Of a stretch of 64,000 bases of DNA, positions 8,205 through 15,909 are shown one piece after another (within the stretch, counting starts at the first letter, position 1; every line of letters starts with the position of its first letter). A program made the translations under genes and the position numbers. The stretch comes from Paramoeba atlantica (Eukaryota > Discosea): the NCBI GenBank assembly GCA_977017575.1, contig CDRNVI010000054.1, positions 124,001-188,000 of the forward strand, written 5' to 3'. The notes under the pieces are model-generated. The model saw only the letters and a program-made list of their open reading frames with translations. It searched no databases and was not told the origin of the DNA.

Positions 8205-9365
8205 ATGAAGCAGAACACGAAAACGAAAACGAAAATACAAAGTCAAATTACAATAAACAAAGCAAGTACAAAACGGAAAAACATTTATCAGCCAGTATTA
8301 CGGATCAGCACCTCTATCCGACCCGTTTGCAAGACACAAACGGAAAAACTACCGTCTCACACGTGCAAATTTCGAATCAGCAATATCGATACCCACAGAT
8401 CCACTACCCGACGTATCATCACCAAGGCTCATCGTCAGACCAATGGATCCCACATCAAAATATCGAATATCACCCAGCCACCGAGACACAACATACCCCA
8501 GGAACAGACCCCCTATTACGTTATGTCCAATTTCCTCAACGTGACATCTCCTTCGGTAATGGAGGCGTTGAAGCCTATGTGGGCGGAGACAACATGGACT
8601 ACCAGGTGCCATCTGCTATGCCATATGCGGAGTGTGGGAATACCCATTACGGATACGGGGGTCATACGATTTATTATGGGACGCCCGATATCTACACAGA
8701 CCAAGCTCACGTACCTAAAACACCTTATAGCAATTTTAAAGCGACTGGAACTCTCTACGCGGCAATCCCAAATGTACACGAAAGTGTTGATCCGCAAGGG
8801 GGCATCTATCCCACAGCACCAGGCGGCCCCAGTAACCAAGAAGGATTTGCAGAAAACGCTTATGAGCATGCCGGAAGACAGAGCAGTGGTTGCACTCCTT
8901 GCTTTCAAAACAGCTTCCCGGGCTGGGGAAATCGCCAAGCTACGCAGGAAGGATGTTATAGTGCTCCGCCCGTCACGTATTATCATCAACTGGGGTACGA
9001 AATCGAAAACCTCCAAGGCATAACCATTCCGCCCCGACAATCTAGTGGTAATCGAGGGAGAAACCACCAGGCGTATCTACAACTACCTGAAGAGGTTAAG
9101 CCCGCATCAGCGGATCAGCAACTGTACAACACAAGACCTCACTCGGACGCTCAAGAAAGGACTGGGGAGCAATTACAGTTCCCACTCCCTCAAGCATGGA
9201 TCAGTCCAATACCTGATGAGGCAAGTCGCCAAAGGCTCCATAACTATGCCGCAAGTCATGCAGCTGGCCAAACACAAACAATTGTCAACCCTTATGCGCT
9301 ATGCAGGTATGAACGAGACTACGGCACTGGCACTGGGAAGTCAGAAGCTGACCAAACTCCTATGA
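8205..9365 (+). CDS. Element A tyrosine recombinase region
   Basis: Catalytic-domain motifs of a tyrosine recombinase are visible: the first Arg in FKTASRAGEIAKLRRKD (near 8900-8950), HSLKHGS in place of the HxxR box (near 9180), AKHKQLSTL for the second His position, and the nucleophile in LMRYAG (near 9305). Upstream residues form the helical core-binding part (FLNVTSPSVMEALKPMWAETTWTTRCHLLCH). The enzyme would integrate the circular DNA intermediate. It lies upstream of, and overlaps in another frame, the open N-terminal part of the RT ORF. The two other DIRS-like copies in this window have the same gene order and also carry Lys three residues after the His. Confidence 0.75.
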
Positions 9366-11026
9366 AATCTAAGACGCTCGAATACCAAGGTGGGTGGATC
9401 GGAATCACGGAGAAAATGCAGTACGGTATTCGACGTACGATAACCAGAATGTTTCGCCGAACATGCCGCCCTACGGCGGAGCAGATGCAGACGCTACCTA
9501 TCCACGCGAAACATGTACCGCCGCTGTACCTGGAACGTTTAACTTCTTTGATGAATGCGCCTACGCGAGAACGTTTCACACAAGTGTGGGAACTACTTAT
9601 TAACCCAACGAACGATGCACCAATCACCACTATACCTCTCGTATCTCCCACATGTCTGAGCAAGAAAGACGTATGCATCTTGATCGATGTTGATGTCCTG
9701 GAAAGAGTAAATGACCAAACATTGCACAAATATCCGACCAAAGGAATCGTACACCCTTTTACGAACGTCGAAGAACGCGACACTGGATTACGTAGACGAT
9801 TTATTTGTTGGCCTAAAGAACATAATGCTGCTATTGAGGATGCATATAAAGCTGACGTACCAATAGGACACCCCACGATGTATATGCCCGCCGTACAACA
9901 ACAGTATGCAGTGAAGAGAGACCTCAGTTGTGGTTTTTACCAAGTAGAATTGCCGGTTGAAGCTCGGGCACATTATCGTTTCGCATATAACGGCGGCCTA
10001 TACCAACTGAAGCGCATGCCCATGGGACATGCGTGCGCGCCAGAGATTCAACATATAGCAACCAGTGTCTTAGCTGGAGACGGGAAGTATACCTCATTGG
10101 CACATCGATTCAAGGGACAGTTAGATATCTATCTGGACGGGATCCGCTTCAGTGGCACAGCAGAGCAAAGCCATGTATATGAACAGTGGCTGGAGGAACG
10201 GGCTAAAGATATTGGAATGACCTTCAAACCGAGTGATTCTTACATAGGTACGAACTACAATTTCCTGGGAATAGAATATGACCATAGCCAACAAAAATGC
10301 CGAATAGGAGAGCGTTTTCTCAACAAGATCCCAAAACAAGCACCCGAGTTGGCGCAACTTCACGTATACGAATCCTTAATTGCTCGCCTCATTTATGCAT
10401 CCGCGGTATCAGGGATCTTATTACCAAAGTACTATTGGGTGATAAAATATATTAGAAGACAGCTCTCAAAATTAAATAGAGGGGTGATGCAGGACACAGA
10501 TACAATTGTGCCATCCGCTAACATATACCAGCAAATGAACGAATGGGTATACCAAATACATAAGAATCCATGGCGCGCTTGCGCAGACGTCAGTACCCCA
10601 GTAACAGTAATGTACACCGACGCGTCGAAAGCTGGATGGGGCGCAGTATTATTCCCTTCAATAGGCCCAATGACGGCCACAGGCAGCTTATGGGAAGAAC
10701 CCTATGAAATAAACAAAGCGGAAATTTTGGCGGTCGAGCGGGCCTTACATACGTTTGAGGCGTATTGGCACGAGAACAAACGTCTCCACGTATACGTAGA
10801 TAACACTAGTGTGCAAGCCGCCATGACACGTAATTGGGCGGATTCGGAGGGATTGGCCGAGGTATTATATCGAATACTAACCTATTTACGCGAGATGAAT
10901 ATTATACATTCAACATCATACGTTAATACAAAACAAAACCTCGCAGATCCGTGGAGTCGCGGAAAATTTGATACTTCGCATGGGGTGATACTTGCGAAGG
11001 GGTGGAGCGGGCGAGCCCCGTCGTAA
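8327..11026 (+). CDS. Element A RT and RNase H
   Basis: An open frame of 899 codons; conserved protein starts only near 9470 (AEQMQTLPIHAKHVPPLYLERL, shared with 36650), so the first 370 or so codons probably stay open over the recombinase gene. RT motifs: RRRFICWPKEHN (near 9795), VKRDLSCGFYQVELP (near 9915), LYQLKRMPMGHACAPE (near 10005) and DIYLDGIRFSG (near 10125). RNase H follows with MYTDASKAGWGAVL, EINKAEILAVERAL, VYVDNTSVQAAM and ADPWSRG, so D-E-D-D is present. The RT box is Y-x-D-G rather than Y-x-D-D, a departure shared by all four DIRS-like copies here, so it is a lineage trait and not decay. Confidence 0.85.
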   Translation: MQDTNGKTTVSHVQISNQQYRYPQIHYPTYHHQGSSSDQWIPHQNIEYHPATETQHTPGTDPLLRYVQFPQRDISFGNGGVEAYVGGDNMDYQVPSAMPYAECGNTHYGYGGHTIYYGTPDIYTDQAHVPKTPYSNFKATGTLYAAIPNVHESVDPQGGIYPTAPGGPSNQEGFAENAYEHAGRQSSGCTPCFQNSFPGWGNRQATQEGCYSAPPVTYYHQLGYEIENLQGITIPPRQSSGNRGRNHQAYLQLPEEVKPASADQQLYNTRPHSDAQERTGEQLQFPLPQAWISPIPDEASRQRLHNYAASHAAGQTQTIVNPYALCRYERDYGTGTGKSEADQTPMKSKTLEYQGGWIGITEKMQYGIRRTITRMFRRTCRPTAEQMQTLPIHAKHVPPLYLERLTSLMNAPTRERFTQVWELLINPTNDAPITTIPLVSPTCLSKKDVCILIDVDVLERVNDQTLHKYPTKGIVHPFTNVEERDTGLRRRFICWPKEHNAAIEDAYKADVPIGHPTMYMPAVQQQYAVKRDLSCGFYQVELPVEARAHYRFAYNGGLYQLKRMPMGHACAPEIQHIATSVLAGDGKYTSLAHRFKGQLDIYLDGIRFSGTAEQSHVYEQWLEERAKDIGMTFKPSDSYIGTNYNFLGIEYDHSQQKCRIGERFLNKIPKQAPELAQLHVYESLIARLIYASAVSGILLPKYYWVIKYIRRQLSKLNRGVMQDTDTIVPSANIYQQMNEWVYQIHKNPWRACADVSTPVTVMYTDASKAGWGAVLFPSIGPMTATGSLWEEPYEINKAEILAVERALHTFEAYWHENKRLHVYVDNTSVQAAMTRNWADSEGLAEVLYRILTYLREMNIIHSTSYVNTKQNLADPWSRGKFDTSHGVILAKGWSGRAPS

Positions 11027-11715
11027 GTAACAGCAAATAAAGATCTAGCAAGTACATAAGATAAATATTTAGATGCACTTTTGAGACCATACAAAATTAC
11101 GTTCTACTACTGGAATAAGCCGAATGGTAAACCGCGACGGAATATTAGACGATACACACATAATAGATGACAACAATACAGCTACTAAGTTGTTTATTAA
11201 ACAATGGATTAATTAATATGTGTTACCCAGAGACGGCTTGTCAAGGAGGATTCAACGTGTTGTCAAGGCCCAATTATAAAACTCTTGGAAATGTAATTGG
11301 GCCTTTGTACTAGTGTCAGGAATTAAGGAAAACATGAAGGACTTATTCGTGAACTACGGCATGATATTATTTGCAAAATTAGACAGACTTTTCTTATTTG
11401 TATTTCGCACGAATAAAAGTGGCCCACCCACCTCCCCGCTCCGCGCGGGCGAGCCCCGTCGTAAGTAACAGCAAGTAAAGATCTAGCAAGTACATAAGAT
11501 AAATATTTAGATGCACTTTTGAGACCATACAAAATTACGTTCTACTACTAGAATAAGCCGAATGGTAAACCGCGACGGAATATTAGACGATACACACATA
11601 ATAGATGACAACAATACAGCTACTAAGTTGTTTATTAAACAATGGATTAATTAATATGTGTTACCCAGAGACGGCTTGTCAAGGAGGATTCAACGTGTTG
11701 TCAAGGCCCAATTAT
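11007..11715 (+). repeat. Split direct repeats B1-A2-B2 of element A
   Basis: B1 (11007-11277, GCGGGCGAGCCCC...CAATTAT), A2 (11274-11422, identical to 6590-6739) and B2 (11445-11715). Between A2 and B2 lies CCCACCCACCTCCCC followed by a GC-rich hairpin. Equivalent boxes sit at the A-B junctions of the elements ending at 38891 and, in reverse, at 15400 and 24880. Confidence 0.85.
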
Positions 11716-11739
11716 ATCCGGTACCGGGCGGTGTCATTC
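11714..11739 (+). ncRNA. Covarying stem-loop H, copy 2, right half
   Basis: GGTAC (11720-11724), C, GGG (11726-11728), C, GGTGTCATTC (11730-11739). These pair with GTACC, CCC and GAATGACACC on the far side of element A. Confidence 0.7.
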
Positions 11740-11765
11740 TCACGCTGCGATGTCTGGGTGACCGT

Positions 11766-11806
11766 TACCCTAGTTATTTTGTGCCTTGTTTTGTTGGCAC
11801 CGGGTA
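11766..11806 (+). ncRNA. Covarying stem-loop H, copy 3
   Basis: TACCC (11766-11770), TAGTTATTTT, GTGCC (11781-11785), loop TTGTTTTGTT, GGCAC (11796-11800), C, GGGTA (11802-11806). Both stems pair perfectly with sequences different from the other copies. Confidence 0.7.
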
Positions 11807-11809
11807 GTG

Positions 11810-12760
11810 TCATCCGCGGGACCTTGATCGTACCCACCCTAGGTATGTAGCGTCTTGTTGTGCGACGCCGGGTGAGTAGGACATAGGACGCCGGGCGCGC
11901 CCTATGCCTCGGAAAGGTCCTCGAAAACGCTCTCCGTACCCGCTCCCTCCTCCGTTTTTTGCGTTCATAGCGGCTCCTTGCGCGATTGACATATTTTGGT
12001 AATACGACATGGTCGCCTCGTGCGCCTGGGTATATTGATCGTCCATCGGGGCGCTCCGCGCAGTTTCTTTCCAATAGCGGCCGTATTCTCGACCAAACTT
12101 ATGTTTGTAACGAAGATAGTGCAAATTCTCAAACGCGGGCTCCACTGAAACCATCGAAAACGGACTTCCTGCTCGCGCGTGCAACCCGCAATCTTGGAGG
12201 TGTTTCGAGATCGTGTCGAGGCTTTCTCTCAAACTTATTTCATCCCCCGCAACCGCACCAGGATCTTTTGAGTTTCCAAATTGTTTACGAATTTCATGCT
12301 CCATTCGTCCAAATAAATTGTCCCGGTATAGATCACTGCAGAAATGTCGGTATTCCCATTCTTTTGGGCGGAAAAGCTTTTCGTGGGGGAGGTCATGGGC
12401 CGCAGGATCATACCCGCCCGGCGCCGACACACCCTTTGCTGCCATCCCCAGAGCTTCCCGAATTTGCGCGGATTGCCGCTCCACCGTAGCTTCCAGCATA
12501 CCGATGCGCTCTTGATCAATCTTCGTTGACGCCATGAGTTCCTCCATACGCTGCATCATTCTGGTATTATCCCCCAACTGCTGGATCACATCTCTTGGAG
12601 AGGGTGGCTGACCTTCGGCCATGGGAATAGACGATGAGTTAGTAGTTTTCCGAAAACGGAAGCGTTCTAAATATATATATATATCTTTCGGAATTTTTCT
12701 TTTTATCTTTTTCTTTGTTTTTGCACAGATGCTTCGAGCATCAAGATCCGCACAGCGCAC
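11810..12760 (-). CDS. Element X gag-like ORF (316 aa), unrecognised
   Basis: An open minus-strand frame; the more natural start is MAEGQPPSPRDVIQQL near 12620, giving about 270 residues. It has a coiled-coil N-terminus (TRMMQRMEELMAS...RIGMLEATVERQSAQIREAL), a central helical region (HFCSDLYRDNLFGRMEHEIRKQFG...SLRESLDTISKHLQDCGL), aromatic segments (FENLHYLRYKHKFGREYGRYW) and an RG-rich C-terminus (GERFRGPFRGIGRARRPM). This layout suits an RNA-binding structural protein such as gag or a capsid-like ORF1, but I do not recognise a family. It overlaps stem-loop copy 4 at its 3' end. A TTCG-capped hairpin lies just upstream. Possibly a retroelement or viral fossil; low certainty. Confidence 0.45.
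   Translation of the reverse strand: MRCADLDARSICAKTKKKIKRKIPKDIYIYLERFRFRKTTNSSSIPMAEGQPPSPRDVIQQLGDNTRMMQRMEELMASTKIDQERIGMLEATVERQSAQIREALGMAAKGVSAPGGYDPAAHDLPHEKLFRPKEWEYRHFCSDLYRDNLFGRMEHEIRKQFGNSKDPGAVAGDEISLRESLDTISKHLQDCGLHARAGSPFSMVSVEPAFENLHYLRYKHKFGREYGRYWKETARSAPMDDQYTQAHEATMSYYQNMSIAQGAAMNAKNGGGSGYGERFRGPFRGIGRARRPMSYSPGVAQQDATYLGWVRSRSRG
11835..11874 (+). ncRNA. Covarying stem-loop H, copy 4
   Basis: CACCC (11835-11839), TAGGTATGTA, GCGTC (11850-11854), loop TTGTTGTGC, GACGC (11864-11868), C, GGGTG (11870-11874). This is the fourth independent pairing pattern with the same layout. Confidence 0.7.
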
Positions 12761-12776
12761 CTAGGCTGGAACTAGG

Positions 12777-12812
12777 GAGCCATATCTCTTCGGAGACAAA
12801 CGGCTCTGAAAT
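12777..12812 (+). ncRNA. TTCG-capped hairpin, copy 2
   Basis: GAGCC, ATA, TCTC-TTCG-GAGA, CAAAC, GGCTC on the plus strand, immediately upstream of the minus-strand gag-like ORF and followed by a short CTA microsatellite. The outer stem differs from copy 1 (GGCCA/TGGCC) but still pairs. Confidence 0.5.
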
Positions 12813-12857
12813 ATACTACTACTACTACTACATGTCTATGATATAAATTTCACTAGA

Positions 12858-13460
12858 TTCTAGAGACTAATGACTTGAGTTTCACGATCGGCCAAATATT
12901 GGCGCAACTGAGCGTATATTTCGCTTCCATTTAAATCCTGCAATAACAACTTAAAGTCCATTTCGTTCCACCCTAATTCGGTCTAGCCTCGCAGCATCGG
13001 CCAACGCATGCAAGAGAAATCTCGTGCTTTGGTGCAAGGAGCCGCACGAGAGAACCGGGAGACATTGAAAAGCCGATTCGGGTATCATTCCGGAAGCAAC
13101 GTAGGTCTCGTTCTTGCGCTTAATCACGTCCTTAACAGTGTTGTGCAAGATTTCTGTTGATTGCTAGCCGCTAACTCGTGTACCACGGAAAGATCGTAGA
13201 AAATCTCCCCCGTGTTCCAGTACACGACAAGGTCCGGCCCAGAACGGTAGAGCTGTCGACCGGGGCATAACTTTCCGTGTAGGGCTCTGCTCTCTGGGTC
13301 TACTTTCTGACTGCATCTTCCACATTTCCAAGTGCTAAATGCCCTTGGCTCCCTCTCGCATGGAATGCCGGCTTTGCTGCTTAGTTCGAACAAGTACTTT
13401 ACCAACGCATTGTGCTTCGTGGTCGCGTTAAGGCCTGTGCATTGTACACATCCGGAATAT
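12858..13460 (-). pseudogene. Family-2 LINE 3' part: knuckle and restriction-like endonuclease
   Basis: Minus-strand peptides align in order with the C-terminus of the 15910-17391 protein: SGCVQCTGLNATTKHNALVKYLFELSSKAGIPCEREP (13360-13455), a CGRC...HGKLC cluster, SGPDLVVYWNTG and FYDLSVVHELAASN with PD-x12-D (13170-13240), then KRKNETYVASGMIPES, and a terminal YAQLRQYLADRETQVISL ending near 12858. The frame changes at least twice (near 13140 and near 12960), so it is dead. The upstream part is missing at 13460, where a palindrome-bearing duplication starts and a plus-strand RT fragment of the same family follows. The pair looks like a 5'-inverted LINE insertion. Confidence 0.8.
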
Positions 13461-13641
13461 GAAGCAATGCCGTCCTATTCGTTAGAACGTTCTAACGAAC
13501 TTTTAAGCATCAAGCACCTCCGCCAATTGATGATATCGTGACATCGTGACATCCGGAATATGAAGCAATGCCGTCCTATTCGTTAGAACGTTCTAACGAA
13601 CTTTTAAGCATCAAGCACCTCCGCCAATTGATGATATCGTG
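13447..13641. repeat. Tandem duplication carrying a 22-bp palindrome
   Basis: About 93 bp (from ACATCCGGAATATGAAG to GATGATATCGTG) is present twice in direct orientation, at about 13447-13540 and 13549-13641. Each unit holds the perfect palindrome TTCGTTAGAAC-GTTCTAACGAA (near 13483 and 13583). The duplication sits on the junction between minus-strand and plus-strand halves of a family-2 LINE. Confidence 0.8.
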
Positions 13642-15170
13642 CTACGCGACGCCTTCATGGAAAACAATCAAATCCCAGAACGCACATACTCCGCGGAAGG
13701 AGTTGATCACCTGCCGATTCCGACAATGCGATCAGTGAGCCCCGATTTTATTCCATGCGTTTTGGCCACACTGCGCGATATAGTACACGATTACATTAGC
13801 TCCGAGCATCCGCAGCGCAATCGAATTTGGCATCGCCTACTTTCAGCGATGAAGCTTTCTCTATCCACAATAAGACGAGCGGACAAGGGAAGCAAGAGAA
13901 AACGACCGTTCCGACAGCAGGCCGAAGTCCATGAGCGGGACGAAGCAAAGGCTCAGGATGTCCGAGCAATAAAGAAAGCGACACGGCTGGTATTGGAAGG
14001 CTGTGCGACGAAGGGCGCCAGAGTCATGGGCCAAAACTTCACTTCATTGGATCTGACGGATGAGGAGATATTGGACAAACTTGCACAGCTACACCCCCAA
14101 CGGCCTTGCGACTTCACAGCCCCTGAGGACGCCCCAGTTCTCGCCGGTATATCACCGAAAGAATTAAGGTGTGCGGGAAAACGCCTGGCGAAAGGTGTAA
14201 GTCCGGTGCCAACCGGAATGACCGACAGCATTGTAAGACTCATGTTAGACGACGAGGTTTGTTGTTTGAATTTGTGTCACATGTTGTGTGATCTTCTGAA
14301 CGGTTTCCTTGCCAAAGAAGTCATCTTTCGTTTGAACCGGGCGCGGTTGGTTGCCATCCCCAAGGAAAATGGCGGGGTCCGTCCGGTGAATAAACTGGCG
14401 GGAATTGTGTTAATGCAACGATACGAAAACACCCTCGCCCCTATGTTCACGCCAGTGCAACAAGGAGTTCTCTCCCGAGCCGGTTGCGAAAGAATAGTGC
14501 ATAAACTGCGTGACAGGTACGACAAGGGATACTCGATCCTATCGGTAGATTTCAAAAATGTTTTCAACACGCCCTGCAGGAAAGAAATCGCCCGACACGT
14601 TTTCGCTTTCAGCGCCCTTCGTCCTTTCCAGCGGTTCTTTGAGGTTGAATATGCGGGGGCGTCTGAGCTCTTGTACTACGGCTCTGAGGGAAAGTTGGTG
14701 GGAATCGTCCCCAGCTCGTCGGGACTCCGTCAGGGATCTCCTCTCGCATCTTTGTACTTCTGTGTATTCATGCAACCGATCTTGGAAACCCTAAACGAGG
14801 AATTCCCGGAAGTGGAGTTTCACGCCTACATTGATGACATCACGACGGCTTCACCACATCCGGAACAAATTGAGAAGGCTTTTTTTTTTTGAGACTCCAA
14901 GAAATCATGGCTACCCAATCAATTGAACTTGCGTCCAAAAAGTGAGTTTGGTTTGGAGGGAAAAATCAGCTAACAATACCATCATGCCTGCATGAGGCGG
15001 GGGTCGTCAATGCGAAAGATACTAAGAAGATTTTGGGGGCCCAAATCGGTTGTGGGAAGATGGTGAAAGAACTTTTAGCGGGACAAGTATCGAAGCATGA
15101 AATCAGTTTTGACCGATTGAAGAGGATGGGATCGAACAACGTGTCACTCATAATTTGGCCTTTGCATCAA
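13600..15170 (+). pseudogene. Family-2 LINE RT fragment, inverted relative to its 3' part
   Basis: An open frame from about 13600 to 14892 encodes the RT N-terminal extension (SPDFIPCVLATLRDIVHDY...RNRIWHRLLSAMKLSLSTIRR) and RT motifs LSVDFKNVFNTPCRKE (near 14540), SSSGLRQGSPLASLYFC (near 14720) and FHAYIDDITTAS (near 14820). A T10 run at 14880-14890 ends the frame. Related coding sequence continues out of frame to about 15170 (VWFGGKNQLTIPSCLHE, KKILGAQIGCGKMVKELL, RLKRMGSNNVSL). No knuckle or endonuclease follows on this strand. With the antiparallel 3' fragment at 12858-13460 it forms the classic outline of a twin-primed, 5'-inverted LINE. Confidence 0.8.
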
Positions 15171-15229
15171 GGGGAAGGTTTGCATTGCTCGTCTTCATCA
15201 CATTGTTTCACATGTAGAAGTATTTACTA

Positions 15230-15510
15230 ATCTTGTTCTAGAATCAAATGCTTTTTGCTCGTCTCCTTCACTGCGCCTCGTTCAAAATAGTACTTCTTTT
15301 CTATCTGACTCCGTTGTTAAAATACCTTGAGTTATGTACTTGCTCGTTTTCTACTTGCTTGTTACTTACGATGGGGCTCGCCCGCGCGGTGCGGGGAGGT
15401 GGGTGGGTCACTTTTTCTTCTCAATGTTAAAAGAATCGTAATACAGATCTACCAACAAATAGAATATGAACTAGTAAAATAATAACAATACAACTTTGAA
15501 AGTTTTATGT
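15230..15510 (-). repeat. Solo terminal-repeat remnant of a DIRS-like element
   Basis: On the minus strand this reads CCCACCCACCTCCCC, a GC-rich hairpin, then GCGGGCGAGCCCCATCGTAA and AGCAAGTACATAA, closely following the A-B junction and B repeat of element A. No coding region is attached. It is a diverged solo end, treated as a fossil. Confidence 0.6.
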
Positions 15511-15534
15511 CACCAGACACTGGCCAAATTACAC

Positions 15535-15668
15535 TTCCTAGAGTCCGATGTTTGAAAGCTACTTCTAGAGAGGCTTCATTTTTGGAACTCATTGTGACGT
15601 CATCCTGATAAGCTCGTAAGGTGACTTCTGGATACGCATCCGCGACTTCCTTCAAAGCTCCTTGTAGC
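15535..15668 (-). pseudogene. Family-1 LINE RT scrap
   Basis: The minus strand encodes KEVADAYPEVTLRAYQDDVTMSSKNEASLEVAFKH, matching REVASLYPDVTIRAYQDDVTLSSKNVLSLEAAFLH of the intact family-1 ORF, including the YQDD box. Only about 45 codons remain. The scrap is cut on one side by the DIRS-like solo end and on the other by a short family-3 LINE tail. Confidence 0.8.
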
Positions 15669-15699
15669 AGTTCAAAGCTCCTTGTACCTTGTTGCTTGT

Positions 15700-15770
15700 T
15701 GTGAATAAGGGGGGAGAAGTATGAAACGCGGCATTGCCTCTATTTTTTTACCCAGTAGACGAACCTTTTT
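15700..15770 (-). mobile_element. Tail-only copy of a family-3 LINE
   Basis: On the minus strand: GTAAAAAAATAGAGGCAATG, CCGCGTTTCATACTTC, TCCCCCCTTATT. This is the extreme 3' end found at the tails of family-3 LINEs at 39510, 46865 and 55600. About 60 bp only, an extreme 5' truncation. Confidence 0.65.
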
Positions 15771-15909
15771 TCTTTCTTTTTTTTTTGATGTTCGGCGCTA
15801 CCCCCACTTATTGTGGGGACAGAATATATTTTGGAAGCTTACGCGACTTCGTAAGCTTGAATTAAAATTATGATAAATTGAAATAAATTGCTTCAAAATA
15901 ACCCAGGGC

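Larger units (their letters stand above)
6590..11715 (+). mobile_element. DIRS/PAT/Ngaro-like tyrosine-recombinase retroelement A, young and nearly whole
   Basis: About 5.1 kb with split direct repeats in the order A1 (6590-6739), coding region, B1 (11007-11277), A2 (11274-11422), B2 (11445-11715), the arrangement known from Ngaro and PAT elements. A1 and A2 look identical and B1 and B2 differ at about two sites, so insertion was recent. Coding parts in order: two gag-like ORFs, a tyrosine recombinase frame, and an RT-RNase H frame that overlaps the recombinase frame. Both outer ends and the B1-A2 junction share TTAT, consistent with recombinase-mediated entry at a 4-bp core without a longer target duplication. 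It looks close to whole, with at most one or two breaks. Confidence 0.85.
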
